A DNA stretch of 64,000 nucleotides from Whitmania pigra (GCA_021613335.1 JAJTWR010000347.1:58501-122500); one strand, 5' to 3'. Counted from the stretch's first letter, positions 49,566 to 63,467 are shown. Translations and numbers: made by a program. The notes: generated by a model not told the origin, from the sequence alone.

Positions 49566-52500
49566 TTTTTTTACGTTTATTTTCTCAGCCAAACAAATGT
49601 CTATACTCGATCGCAGACGATGTAAAAAACCTCAACGAATATTTAAAGTCCCCCTTCAGGGCCTGAGAGAACCCCGGGACATAATGCGCAAACCACAGCA
49701 CCATCGACATTAAGAAAAACAATCCGTACAATACATAATAAATGTCCTCGCTACAATCCAACTCGTTTCCGCCATCGTTTTTGAGTTTTGCGTTTGTGAT
49801 GCTTCCATATCAGGTAAGAACCAGAGAGAGCCGTTGTTGTTAAGTTCATTAACATGCTTCTGGAGAAGCCGAGGCCGCGCCAAAAGGAGTGCGATTTTGA
49901 AGAGATCACTCCTCTCCAGTTGCAAACGAATGCAGTCACGAGAACCTGCGGAGAGGGAAACCCACTTGGACGGTTGTTTGTCATCCAAATATGAATGTCC
50001 CTGTCGTCATATTTTTGGACTTTGTTGACGTGTTCTTCGTCCAATGGGGCTGTATCAGAAACGATGGTGACATCGCAGACTACTGACTGATCCCTCTCCC
50101 ATGCCACCAGGTCTGGAATTCTGAGATTCCCTCCAACATTAATTCGAGGCTCAATTTTGGTGATGTAGCCTTTCTTGGTTAGCTTCTTTTCTAATTGGCG
50201 GACAAGATTGTTATGCCGCTCTCTTCTCTCTGCATCCACACCTGGGCAAACCTGGAAGATATGGTCCAGGCACTCGAAGGTACCACACCCGGAATCACAA
50301 TAGGTGTTCATCTCTGGATGATACCTTGGAGATCCTAAGATTTGTCGGGAGAACGGCAGCCCTGACTTTAATACAGTGTATGTATTCGCTTGGGGGCATC
50401 CTGAATTGACCGTCCACTATCCAATCATTAATTCCTATCCCTTGGGTGAACGATTGCAGCCCATTTGCTTTTCCGAACTTTCTGTATTCGCAGAGAATTG
50501 CGCTGTTATCCTTCCACGTATCAAGCAGAAACTCATCCTCATTGGTCTTGGACTGCCCCACCATTGCCGACATTCGATTAACTCTTATTATCGGCACCCA
50601 TTTTCTGAGCTGCAACAATCCGAGTCCACCATCCTTAACTCCCGTGTGGAAGAAAGCAACCGGCGTGTCTTTAGGAAGTCGGAGCCAACAGATCTTATCT
50701 TGGTGTCAGAAGCACTGAGAGATTTCAGCGAAATGCTATTGAAGGTCAGGTAATGAACAAGGCTTATTAAATGAGACCTGAGTATGTAAAGTTTTTGATT
50801 GGGCTTCAATGGAGCCCTGGATATTAGATACAGCTTGTTTTGAATTTTTTCTCCTATTGAAGCGTATTTTAACCTGGGACCAATGTCAGCCCCGAGGTAC
50901 TTGTAGGTATCAAGAATATTCATTGTCGTAATTTTATGTTGATTGACTTCAAGATAAGGATCCGGGTTGACAATCCATGGATTGTTTTTACTCCGCACTT
51001 CCGCCCTCAGAGATGCGCATTTTTGAGCATTGATACTCAATCCCACTTTTGCTAAAGACTCTTCAACTTGTTCCAGAAATTTTTTCATTCCAATATCCGT
51101 GGAGGATAAAAGAATCAAGTCATCGGCAAAGGCCATGTAAGTGAATCTGACTGATGAATTAATGTCGCCAGTCACACCGATGGAAGGGTCCACTTCGGCC
51201 ATCACCATGTCGATTACCGCATTGAAAAGTAGAGGAGACATGGGGTCTTCTTGGCGGACGCCTCTGTTCACTGGAATGTCGTGACTCAGTTTTCCTCCAA
51301 TCTTTAGTTGGACCGAGCAGTTGCGATATGCCTCTGAAATGTATCTCAGCATGAACGGCGGAGTTCCGAGTCTGTAGGCTGCTCTAACAATCGATTGATG
51401 CGAAACCGAATCAAATGCTTTGCTCACGTCAATGAAAGTGAGGCTCAGCCTTTGTTTCTGCTCCCTCTTTTTCTTTATGATTGCTTTTACGAGCCATATA
51501 TTGTTCGCTAGGCCATCGCCGTGCCTGAAAGCCTTCTGACGACTTGAAAGAGGCCAGTGAGTGAGCATTCTTTTGCTCAGCACACGGTGGAACAACCTGC
51601 CAATAATTGGTCCAACAGTGATTGGCCTGAAATCGCCTGGATTGAGTGTCCCTTGTTTTTTTGGAATACAAGTGACAATTCCCTTTTTGAGCACATCTGG
51701 GGAACATCCATTGAACAGCCAAAGTGTCATATGGGTGGCCATGTCTTCTGGGGCTATCTTGTTTAAGTCAACTTTTTTCATTCCATCCAAACCAGGAGCA
51801 GAATCTTTCAAATTTTTTGCTGCCAGAATGATTTCATCCGCAGTGACCGGAATATCCATCTCTTCAAAAGCATCGACGGCTCTCTCCAACGGTCTGCAAT
51901 CACTTTTTGACTTCTGGATGAAGACTTTCTCCCAATATTCAAGCAATGCCTCATCGGCAGGATGCACAGAATCTTTCTCGCTATCTCCATTCAATACAAA
52001 CTGAGCTCCTAAACTTTGACTTTTTCGGAACATTCTTTGAACTTTCGCATAATGTTGTCTTTCCAGCTCCATTTTCCTTGCTCTCTGTGATTGACGGTTG
52101 GCTGTTCTGACAAATTCGCGAGTATTGGATCCAATGCTGTCCTCCTCTTTCAATTCCAGATTCTGCCTCACATATTTTCGTGTTTCCTTCTTTGTTTTCT
52201 TCGGTATTGTTTCCGAAATCCATCTTTCGAATTCCATGTTGATGATTGCCCTTTTGACCTCATTTTCCTCATTGGGATCAATTAGCCTTCTGAATTCGTC
52301 GTCTGTCATTCGGAGCAGAAACCTCCTTTTTTCAATAAATTGCAGGAGACCAACTACGTTCTCCAATTCAATTTCTGCGCAACTGGATACGGCTTTGAAA
52401 TCGGCCTTCATGCCTGATGTTATCATATTGGAGAGCAGTTTGCGGTATTGTGGTTTGTTCCTAATTTTTTTTTATGGTATCCACATCGAGAGTAGGGAAT

Positions 52501-53394
52501 TGCAGTTGAAGTGAGACGTTGATCCTGTTTTTATGTAATTCTCCAAGATTCAATTCTGCATCTGCAAGTGCTCTTCATGATTCTGTGTCTTGAAGGCTTG
52601 GAACAGGAAGCAGATAAATTCTTTCCCCAGCAGAACCCGATTCTCGGCAAGAGACAATTGTAGGATTCGACGTCTCAGTGAGCATGGTTGTTGTTGTTGT
52701 TGGACAAGTCAGGTATCTCTCCAGTATTACCTTGTATCTGTCGCCGAGTCTTTGGCTTTTGATGGCATTCAACGTTCTGTGTCTAAATCTTTTATGGAGT
52801 TCTTTGTTGATGTTGTGAACTCCATTTCGAATCATTTCGGCCTCCATGGCAGCGAGCATGCAGTATTCTTCCTCTGTCCATCTTGCTTTAGCAGAGGGGA
52901 GACCAGCTCTGGCTTTGTGATATTCAAGTGGATGAATTCTGTTCTCGTGGATGTGTTTACCTCTTGTTGTGCCGAACTTCTTGTTGCAAAAGTCGCAGCG
53001 CACCTGTCTTCTACTACCTGAAGGAGTTTCTTTCTTTCTTTGAACGCTAGCCATTTGGCTTCGGCCACTACGTACAAACTCCACGGTACTCGAATCAACA
53101 TCCATGAAATAACCACTATTTAATCACTTGTTCAATGCTGTGGAATGCAGATTCGTAGCTAACCTGCTTCTTCGGAAGAAACAACAAATCTTCGGCGCAG
53201 GTAGGCAGGTTAGATTTTCCCATTTTTATTTTCCCTCAAGGAAGTAAGCTGTTCACCGAAAGACAAACTAACGGCAGGGGACACGAGCAACAAATAAAGA
53301 CAATTCGAAAAAATTGACTTTAACGCGGATTTTAATTGCCTAAACTCAAGAGCCTAAACAAAACATCCGCACTTATCGCTCGCTGAACAACTCA
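49566..53394 (-). mobile_element. R2/R4-type LINE with restriction-like endonuclease, inserted in a (TAA)n tract
   Basis: Read on the minus strand the element runs from just after a (TAA)n tract (53395 and above) to a short A-run followed by TAATAAT at about 49568. It therefore appears inserted within a TAA microsatellite, as reported for Dong of the R4 clade. The coding region has zinc finger and Myb-like motif, reverse transcriptase, CCHC and PD-D endonuclease, in that order, which defines the RLE-encoding LINEs (R2, R4 and relatives). The copy is near full length but frameshifted, so it is inactive. Confidence 0.8.
49751..53105 (-). pseudogene. Frameshifted R2/R4-type retrotransposon protein
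   Basis: 53105-52575 encodes a C2H2 finger (CDFCNKKFGTTRGKH, with a following His) and RWTEEEYCMLAAMEAEM, a Myb-like motif. 52426-50588 encodes the reverse transcriptase: KKQGTLNPGDFRPITVGP, FIDVSKAFDSVSH, GVRQEDPMSPLLFN (usual form GVRQGDPLSP, so Gly to Glu) and the catalytic MAFADDLILL. The frame then shifts near 50677 (PKDTPVAFFHTG onward is in the next frame) and back near 50320. 50311-49751 encodes the CCHC-like CDSGCGTFECLDHIFQVC and the endonuclease core RIPDLVAWERDQSVVCDVTI, matching PD...D of restriction-like endonucleases. A further break separates the finger region from the RT. At least three frame breaks mean no intact protein. Confidence 0.85.
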
Positions 53395-53780
<386 letters not shown>

Positions 53781-53924
53781 ACCTCTTACCTGCCCACTAT
53801 CAAACAGCAAAACATTGGGAAAAGAAACGAGAGGTTCAATTAGTAATAGACGAGAAAAGGTGACAAGTCATATTCATTGAGGAGGGAGGTGAAGCGACTG
53901 TAGGTGCTGGCTGAGACTATGCTA

Positions 53925-54150
53925 GTATTTAGATAGATTATTCCAGGTATTAATTATTCGATTTGTGAAAAAGTATTTGGTGTTGTTCATTGCACAAAAA
54001 TTTTGCCTTAGTTTAAATTGATGACCTCTAGTTGTTGATGAGTTTTCAAAATGAATATGGTCTTTAAGTTGAGTTGATGTTAAATTATTGATGATCCTGT
54101 GTAATGAGCAGAGGTCAGCTATTAAACGGCGATGTTTCGGTGCGATTTAA
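53925..54150 (-). mobile_element. LINE C-terminal fragment
   Basis: The reverse complement encodes DLCSLHRIIN, then TTRGHQFKLRQKF and, after a one-base frame change, FFTNRIINTWNNL. An RGH..KL.K motif followed by FF..R..N.WN.L is the typical C-terminus of CR1/L2-like LINE proteins. It lies between the two large microsatellites. Confidence 0.65.
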
Positions 54151-54659
54151 GTTGTCAATTTTAAGTTAATTTTTTTCAATTCTTTTGATCAGGTATTTAT
54201 GGTGAGGGTTGCAGACCTGACAGTTCTACTCAAGGATTCGTCTGACATATACAGAGAAAGCTTTGGCGAGAAGATTCTTGTCCCTAGAGGTGAATGATTT
54301 CAGAATCAATGTTAAACTTTCAAATGTTTTGACGAGCCACAACAACGCATTACAAAATGATTACTGACAATAAGTTGAAGTGACTTGCTTCGTATTGATA
54401 AAAAAAAGTTATTTCAAGTTACAAAAAGTTAAGTTAAACATAAATTGCCTAAGTTCAGTTATCAAAATCTTAAACTTGAGTGCAATGCCCTGTTTTAGTA
54501 TTATAGTTATGCTATCATTTGTTTCAGTTGCATTTTTTAAAAATTAATATTTAATTAAACAAATATTTGAGCAAGAAATCGGGAAGCATCAGTCACAAAG
54601 ATCCTTTGACAGACCTACTCTGACTGCTGTTGCAAAGAAATAACATACTTCTATAAAAG

Positions 54660-55235
<576 letters not shown>

Positions 55236-55764
55236 GTTGACCTTTTCACCTGGATAAGATTGAATCTGTCTACACTGAAAATTCCTGCCTCTAAAATGAT
55301 GAGGAAGGGTTTGAGTACCGTGACAATCAGGGTGCCCCTATCGATGTTAATCCCTCAGTTCAGACAATCCCCTAAGGTTTACAAGAGGCGTACATGTTAC
55401 CTATTAATACTGATGTCAGGATCGCATCAATAATCGACCTCCACAGGAATGTGATTTTATGCGTACACTCAGTCATCGTAAAAAGCAAAAGAGGTCGTGT
55501 TTGATGTTGATCGTTAGCAGTTTATCATTTATTCATGGCGCAAGAACTTCTCCAATCCTTAAACTGAATAACATATCAGTTCTTTGGAATAATGGCTGGT
55601 CGTTAACTGGTGATTCATTATTCCATATTTCATGAGATACCACCTAATTCGTTACAAGGTATTCTATAAGTATTCATACTTTTTTAGCATCATATAACAA
55701 GATTCAAACTCGATAACAAATATAATTGTTCACAATAACAAGCAGCCCTAGGTCTAGGAACCTG

Positions 55765-55900
55765 TGCAGGAATGGGTTTCGTGCCTGCATGCGGCGGTAA
55801 TGGCAACAGCCGTAATGTGTCGTGTTCGAAACCTAGCCTGCACTGCCACAAGCGCCCTTGGGAAGGAGCGCTATAGAAATGGTTACAAGAAGTGCCTCTG
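55765..55900 (+). mobile_element. SINE copy
   Basis: This is the best-preserved copy of the family seen at 7150 and 23968: CGTGCCTGCATGCGGCGGTAA, box-B-like GTTCGAAACC, then AAGCGCCCTTGGGAAGGAGC and a CTATAGAAATGG end. Confidence 0.55.
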
Positions 55901-57269
55901 ACGCCTGTGACGCTATACAAATGAAGTACAATAAGAACCGTGACCTGACAGCCTTGACCTCCTCGGAGTCAATCAGATCAAGACATTGAAGGTCATCCTA
56001 TCCTACCCAGTGGTAAGATTGGTCGCATGCACAACAGCAACAACACAACATAACATCATCCAGCTGCGCCAACAAGCATTTTGTTTCGGTTTTTTCAAAC
56101 TTTTTATTACAAGCTATTCACGCTGGTGGAATGGTCATTAATAACTTTCCTCGTTGTCAATTTCCAAACTTGTTGTACCTTCCACTGATAATTTCCAGTC
56201 ATTATCTTGCACGCCCAAACTCTAGTGGAGATGTCACAGGAAGGCTGGGCTAAGTCGTTATAAATATTTATGAATCCTAATCATGTGAATACTAATGGTT
56301 GTTGACGATGACGGCCTCTTCGAGTTGTGTTTTTGGAGTCAGACAATTTCAAAATTTCAATTTCACCAATGACTTTTAAATCCACGCACAGAACTCATTG
56401 TTACTGACAAGAGTGAAAAATAGTTTTTAATTAATTCTGAAAATTTATAACAAGCTAAAATGGGCCATAAATATAAAATTCCAATTAACAAAATTGAATT
56501 AACTTTTTCTTTTTCCAAAGCGACATCTAGAGTTGAGATTTTAATCGAAATAAAATTGCAGCTTGATATTTTTTCATCAACAAAAAATTTTCCTCCATGA
56601 CCACCTTCAAGACCGAACATTATCTCGGTCTTCAATTAGTGGCGTAATTATGGACCCGCAACTGCGTGGGGGTACAGAGTCGAAAACCGAAAAATTAGAT
56701 ATTCGCTCGAACGATACAACACTATGCAACGATGCAAACTCCATATTCATCCAGCAATCAATGGCGGATCTAAAACACTTTGGCGAGGGATCACACACTG
56801 GAACCAGCACATTTAAGGGAGGAGACTACTAAAATTTTCGTACAAAGAGCTAAGTCATTGAAATAATTAAAAACAATTAATTAAAATAGATTTAATCAAT
56901 TTTTCTTATACTTTTTTTTTACAAATTACAATAAGGACCACGTCCCCTCCCTAAATCCACCAATGCCAGGAATTGAACACGGCCCGTACGAACTGACATT
57001 TTCGTGTGATTAATGTCGACATGTTTCCATGTAAGATCATCGAGACTCGATGAACTCCTGACATGTCAGTCGAACGAATGAACTCAGGATTAAAAGAGGG
57101 TCTTATGATTACTAAGCGACTGGGCAACAAAGTAATGGATAAGTCGGAGTATCGAAGTCAGATTAACGAGGGGATTTAGTAGAAGTAAAAGTAGACAATA
57201 AACGATTGAATAGTAAAGTCGGTAATAGTAAAGTAATAGTCGGCCAGACAAGCCGCGGAAGACGAACGA
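55901..57269. other. Intergenic, no gene recognised
   Basis: AT-rich sequence downstream of the GPCR. Short open frames at 56363-56832 overlap on both strands and show no domain. Confidence 0.5.
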
Positions 57270-60200
57270 TCACACGCAGAGACTGAACTCCTGAAGACTT
57301 GTCATTGGAAGACTGGATCGCCTGCCAGTTTTATCATCCTCCATGAAATTTCTTCTGCTTCTTCCCATGTGCTTCCTACAGTTGAGTAAAGACGACGTCG
57401 AGCCAAAGAGACGCTTGTAGGAGAGTCGGACGCACCTGATTCTCACTCCGTAGACTATGGGATCAGTCAGATAGGTCAGTAAGGGCAAGAAGTCGATGGC
57501 GTGGAACTTGAGGTTGATGAGAAACTCAGGATACTCGTCGAACTCAGAGTCGCTGAAGTAGATGGATAGGGAGCTGACAAGGAGATAGGGGATCCAGAAA
57601 AAGAGCAAGGTGCCCGTAAGGAGTATGGTTGTAACGAACGCTTTGTAATTGGTTTCCGGCGAATCGACGGGCGGATTCTTTGAGGATTGGGATTGGACAA
57701 TGCAGAGGTTCTGGGGCGATGAGCTCAGGGTCGAAGTCGAGCGTTTCCCGTGGAGGAGTTTTTGTCGTTTGCTTGATAATCCGTCTTTCAACTGATTATT
57801 CCCGGTTGATTTGATGAGACGCATTTCAGTCATTTTGGTGACCCCTTGTTTGCTGTGGCAGGGGGCTGTGACCCGATGCCCTTGCAAGCCCTGGTCCCCT
57901 TCGACTGCGAGATGGAGGCAGACGTTGGGAGTGTTGGTCCTCCTTGAGGTCATCGATAGTTCAAGGGTTCGCTTCCTGCACCTTATGACCTGGGTATTTT
58001 CAGACATTAACAGAAATTTGAAAATTCTATAAAACATAATAAAATGAATTCTAAATTAAAAAGGATGATGAAAATATGTATTCTCAATTAATTAAACTTA
58101 TTTCAAGTAATAAAATCTCTGAAATCACCAGTCCCTTATCAGTAATATATTAATTCATGTGATTAAAAATAGTTAGCTTCAAATAACTAAGGACCACAAT
58201 TTAGAATATTAAAATTAAAATTTCAGAATAAAAAATTAATTTAATAATAAAAATCAAATGACCTCCCTATATATTCTGATGTATAGAAAGATGACTATCA
58301 GGATGAGGGTTGCCAACAAATAGGCGCAGATTTCAAGGGATGTGTTTGTCTTGTTCTGAATTTTGGTGCTGCAATCGTCCATGTAAGCCTTAGGGAGTAA
58401 AGGGTGTTCGTAATAAGGTAATTGCACAATTTTTTATTATTAATTGCACAATTTTTTATTATTAATTGCACAATTTTTTATTATTAATTGCACAATTTTT
58501 TATTATTAATTGTGCAATTATTTATTAAAATAAACATATCATAATACAGTCGAACCCAGTTATGTCACCGGCCTAGGGTTTTGCCAAAAAGCGTCGAGAT
58601 AACCGAAAATCAATATGGCGACTGTATATTAACATGTGCTTGCAATTTCTTTAAGTACATAATGTGCGTTAAAAAAATAAGAATATTCATGTACGTGTTT
58701 TTAATGGTTTTTTTTACAGCAGTTGATATTTGATATTGGTAATAGCAATATGTACATACATGTTTGCTAACAACAAAAGGCATGTGTAAACCAACAGCAG
58801 AGATTTACCAATATGCAGTAGGAACCACCGTCGATTCTCAACACAAACGTTTCTAATTATTTTTTCCTATATTGCAAAGACAAAGATCGCTCACAAAATA
58901 CCCCCAAAATGTGAGGGGTGTAGTCCATTTAAAAAAGAAATTTACAGTGTCAAAATTCGCGAGTCGTTTTGTTCTGACACAGCTCTGAAAACACTTGTAC
59001 GCAGTTAATATAATTTCTTTACAAAATGAGCTTTGTTACCTTTTGCGTTTAACAGTTTGATGAAAACAAGTGCTTCATCAGTTTCATCTCCTACAAAAGA
59101 ACCACACCGTCGCATTTTCAGTAACATTTCTACCGTCTCACCAACAGAGGGAATTGGTTCCAAATCTTCGTCCACTTCATCTGTTTGTCATTACCGCATG
59201 CAGATATGGTTGCCTGTGCTGTCTGTACTCTTGATACAATGTCTTCGTCGGTGATCACGCCATCAGTAACGACGTCTTTGTGGAATGCCACGATGTCTGT
59301 GTAACCTCGGAATTCCTGAACAGTGATGGCTAACTCCTGTGCCTCCTCTTCCAAGATAGCATCTGCAAGGCTTGACCTCTTATCCCCCAATTCTGCGGGT
59401 ACACGGCAATGTGCCCGAATCTCACAATCTGAAATATCCTGAATGATGCAGTGTCTCCAGCATTTCGAGATTTCCTTTTTCACGTCATTCCAATCTGATC
59501 TCAAAAAATTTATTGCATCTAAAAGGGAAGAGGTGTACTGTGCCTTCTTTTCATCATGAAACAGGTATTGGCACATTAACATTTTCCTTAAGCACTTGGA
59601 TTATCCATTGGTCCATTGGTTGGAGCTTAGTTGTTGTGTTTAGTTGGAGGTAAAAAATCTTGATGGCCTTGAGATCAGGAACATCCGGTTGTCCACGATT
59701 AGTGCCACCTTCCTTTTTTCTGCTTGGTACTTTCTGACCGTTGACGGGAAATTTTGTTGCTCGCGAATTTGTGAACCATTGAAGTACTGCATAGTCGACA
59801 TCTTTGTGCTCAACCATTCTAAATTTGTTTCTTGTTGGATCAAAGACAGACTTCTCGTACATTTGTTTTATCACGTCGGCCTTCTTTTTCCATCCTGAAA
59901 TTGTGTTTGCTGGAATGCCATGCTGAAGACTAAGGTCTGCTGGTTTTGTTCCTTTTTCTAGCTGCAGTGTGATTTCATACCTTTTCTCTGTTGCCTGATT
60001 ATCCAATTTTCTCTAAACACTTCCAGACATTTTTTGAACGAAAAAAATAAACACAACAACGTGTTACCTCTCAGACAAAATCAGCAAGAGTAAATTGGGG
60101 TCGGCGACATAAAAGTATCGACATAACCGATGAGAAAATAGCACGACAAAAAGGAAATTTGGCGGTTCCATTGCAAAAGCGTCGACTTAATAGGGTTGGC

Positions 60201-61408
60201 AAGTTAACCGATGTCGAGATAAATGGGCTCCACTGTAACATAACGTAGACAAATTTTCATTTTCAGAATTCCGAGTCAACAACAACTCTTTTTCAACCTG
60301 TACTTACCTGTACGAGGACGGCTACCACAGGTAAGAATGACGAACACGTGGCCACAAGCCAGGCCGTCAGAATGACCACCCAGACTTTTTCTGGGGAGAG
60401 CCTCGTCTGGGCAAAGAGTGGGTAGCAGATGCCCAAGAATTGGTTGATGCTCAGCATGAGCAATGCTAGGGCGCTGTTGATCATTGCCAATAGGAGGGGT
60501 ACCAAAAGGCCCGCACTCTGCGAGTAGTGAAGGAGAGAATGAGAAAATAAATGAATGAGGTAATGAGTGAATGAACGAGTGAATCAATGAAAAGAAGAAG
60601 AATAACAGATTGAGTGAATGAATGAAATGACGAAGGACTGCAAGAACGGTTGATTCAACGTTTGTCTTTTAAGTCATGGATTTGGCAGGTGACGATCAAC
60701 CGCATGACCTCAACATGTCAACCATCAACAACATCATCATCATTATCATCATCGTCATCATTATTGCCCGAGAGATCGCATCAAAAATTGAATAACACCT
60801 TCAGCAAAGACCTCAAATTATATGGAACAAAGTAAAAGTATTCCGTAAGAACAAATTTTGTTTTTAAAACATTAAAGTATTGAAGCATTCTCGAAAATCT
60901 TTATCGTAATCACCATCATCATCATCATCGTCGCCGCCGCCGTCATCGTCATCATCATAATCATCATCATTCTCTGTTTCACCTTCAACAGACAGATCTT
61001 GAAGCTTCTCTTGTCGTCATCGTCTTGAAAATCTGGATACAGAAGCACCGAGTTATGGTAGAGCCACATGAGCACACTGCCCAAAGCGTCCCCGGCGGCC
61101 AAATTGGCCAGTAGGGCATGGTAGACCGTCCTGGGCCCCCTGATTTTGCAGATAACGAAGAAGGACAAAAGGTTAAAGATCAACCCTATCAGGGCCAAAA
61201 TACTGAAGGGTATGGAACGATATCTGTACATCGACATGACATCATCGTAGGCATCGCTTTTGTTATACGTGTTGTAGTAGTCTGAAATGACGTTGCTGTC
61301 GTTGCTGTTGTTGTTGTTGTCGTTGATGGGATTGTAGGTCGAGTTGTCGGAGATTATACGGTCGTTGTTGTCGTCGTTGTTGTTGTTGTTGTTGAGAGGA
61401 AAGTTCAT
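57270..61408 (-). CDS. Class A (rhodopsin-like) GPCR with atypical DRY and NPxxY motifs
   Basis: Four exons on the minus strand: 61408-60983, 60517-60308, 58388-58263, 57989-57270 (all phase 0), giving 493 aa. The N-terminal 60 residues are extracellular and Asn/Asp-rich. TM1 about 66-88, TM2 about 95-118 (LLANLAAGDALGSV), conserved Cys139, TM3 about 143-170, TM4 about 186-208, ECL2 Cys218, TM5 about 229-250, a long Ser/Lys-rich third loop, TM6 about 371-397 (FWIPYLL) and TM7 about 416-437. The DRY position reads NQF (167-169) and NPxxY reads DPIVY (430-434). The four joined exons make all seven segments in order, which supports the model. Ligand unknown. Loss of the DRY arginine suggests altered coupling. 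Plasma-membrane receptor by family. Confidence 0.85.
58420..58525. repeat. 22-bp minisatellite
   Basis: Four units of 22 bases, each containing ATTGCACAAT followed by TTTTTATTATTA, start at 58421, 58443, 58465 and 58487. A fifth, at 58509, carries the inverted core ATTGTGCAAT. The tract lies in GPCR intron 2, next to the Tigger element. Confidence 0.9.
58547..60235 (-). mobile_element. Tigger (pogo, Tc1/mariner) DNA transposon, internally deleted
   Basis: The left end is CAGTCGAACCCAGTTATGTC and the right end, reverse-complemented, is CAGTGGAGCCCATTTATCTC (16 of 20 match). Both are flanked by TA (58545-58546 and 60236-60237), the pogo/Tigger target duplication. Inside is a damaged transposase on the minus strand. 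The 1,689-bp element occupies intron 2 of the GPCR. Confidence 0.85.
59130..60006 (-). pseudogene. Truncated Tigger transposase
   Basis: 60006-59554 starts MDNQATEKRYEITLQLEKGT and contains the helix-turn-helix LSLQHGIPANTISGWKKKAD and the second DNA-binding part VDYAVLQWFTNSRATKFPVNG. It then jumps to IKIFYLQLNTTTKLQPMDQ, the end of the DDE domain; the core with the first catalytic acids is deleted. 59582-59130 continues the C-terminus in another frame (INFLRSDWNDV...CWRHC). It cannot be an active transposase. Confidence 0.8.
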
Positions 61409-62325
61409 CTTGTTGTTGCTGTAATTATTCTCTGTGATTTGCCCGACTCTCTGTGAAAACCCGGATGTTGCCGTATATATAATTACTAATTATTATATAT
61501 GCAGTGTAAGTAATACAATATTATATTAATGAATAATTATATTTACAAAAGAAATATTGTTATTGTTATATTCTGCTAAAGTGATAATAATATTTTTTAA
61601 TTGATTTGACTAGTTTAGCCATAACTTTAAATTAATAAGTTGAATTTATATTTAATGACCATTATCAGTTCATCAATTAATTAGTTTATTAATTAAATAG
61701 AGAACAATTTTAATTAATAAATTTATTGCATTAATGACATCAATATATTGAAATATTAAGATATTGAAATATTAAATATTTAAAAATGTAAATAATTTAA
61801 AAACATTTTAAAATAAACTTCAAAGCTATGGAGAGGAAAGAAATAATTTTTTTTCAAATGGATGAGAAAAGATACGATAGCACTTCCGGTTGAGTGGAAC
61901 AATTCATTTTATCTTCTTTCAGTTTTTTATTTATTTAATTATTTTTTATATTTTCAGTTATTTAATTAATGTATTTTAAATATTTTTAATTATTTAATCG
62001 CTTATTTAATATATATGGGAACATTTTATGAGATTTATGATTTAGTGAGTGAATGCTATGTAAATAATAGATGTAATATTATCATAATTTTAAAATCCAA
62101 GATTTTATATTTATTATAATTTATTTTCAACAATAATAAGATTAGAAGTTAAAGGGTTAAATCCATTTATTCAATCAATTCATAATATTATTATTATGAA
62201 AGTCTGAAACAACTTTTCGTTACAAAGAATTTATTTTTCGAAACTTCAAACAAAATCAAACATATATTTGAAATTAATTTGAATGCATAGAAAATCAAAT
62301 TGAACTAAATAAAAATAGAATGAAT
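61409..62325. other. Intergenic upstream of the GPCR
   Basis: Very AT-rich with no gene recognised. The GPCR promoter should lie here, but no clear element is visible. Confidence 0.45.
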
Positions 62326-62395
62326 TGATGAACGGACGACGGATGGACGGATAGATGGATGGATGGAGGGACGGATGAATGGATGAATGAATTTG
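62325..62395. repeat. (GGAT)n-like microsatellite
   Basis: Imperfect repeats of GGAT, GGAC and GAAT (ACGGATGGACGG, GATGGATGGATGG, ATGAATGGATGAATGAA). Confidence 0.8.
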
Positions 62396-63467
62396 AAACA
62401 TTATGGTCTGATTGGACGAGAAGGTCTTTGTCTCAATAAAGAAATTCAAACACTCTGTTGATGAACTTTTATCACCATAGTTAAGAATTTATTTATTTTG
62501 GTTCCTTTGTTGTTGACATGGATAACATTTCTTAACAGTTTCTTCTTAACAATTGGAGTTGTGGATTAAGTTGTTGTTGAAACTGGTGTTGTAGATTCAG
62601 TTGTAGTTGGAACTGGTGTTGTAGTTTTGAAATGAATTAATTATATTAGCAGACAATTAGTTTTTTTTATTCTTTAGGAATGTTTCATTATTGCAGCTTA
62701 ATTTTTTTTTATGTAAAAATCAATAAATCCATGTTAGTGAGGATAAAAAATTTTAAATTAAATAAATAATAAAGTAGTTTATGTATGATTTAAAGTGAAT
62801 ATAACCCTAAAATATGATTAAAAATTATATGGCCTCAATAATTAAGCATGGAACTTTCTTCCGTTCCCTTCCGTACATACTCGAAAAATCGGTTTTCGAA
62901 AGTTCGGAACAAAATTATTTCTGAACCCGAATAAAACTGATTATTCGGATTTTTTTCGGAAATTCGGTTGTAATCGGCTGTAATCAGTTTTAAGAAAAAA
63001 TTTATGTTAATGTTTTTTTTTCTTAAATATGGACACATAATAAAGTTCTTTGGTTTCAAATAAGTATTCACTTCCGTCTTCGTCCATTTTGCTTCTAATC
63101 GCACAGCATGCCTCGAAGTGCTCACCTCCTTTAATCTTACTTTACTAAGTCAGAGAGTAAAGATAAGGCCATTTGTAATAGATGTAAACAGATGTAACTC
63201 TAACCTAATGATGATGGAGTATATATTTAGAATGAGGTCAGTATTTGTTGAGCTCTATAATGAACAGGACAAAAATGTGGGCCAAGTGATTTTTAGTCAC
63301 CCTTTTAGAACAAGCACAAGCCTGCTTTCCTCACACAGATGAAAGCGCCATCAGAAGAATGCTCAGTTGCTAATCTGTTTAATATCTCTCATTTTTTTGA
63401 AAAAGAACCAATCTTAAAGAACCAATCAAGTTGTTTATAAAAAAAATTAATTTTCATCAAATTTATT

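Noticed and set aside
49566..53394. 28S rRNA target site expected for a classical R2 element
   Set aside because: Neither flank resembles the conserved 28S sequence; both are (TAA)n, so this is not an rDNA insertion.
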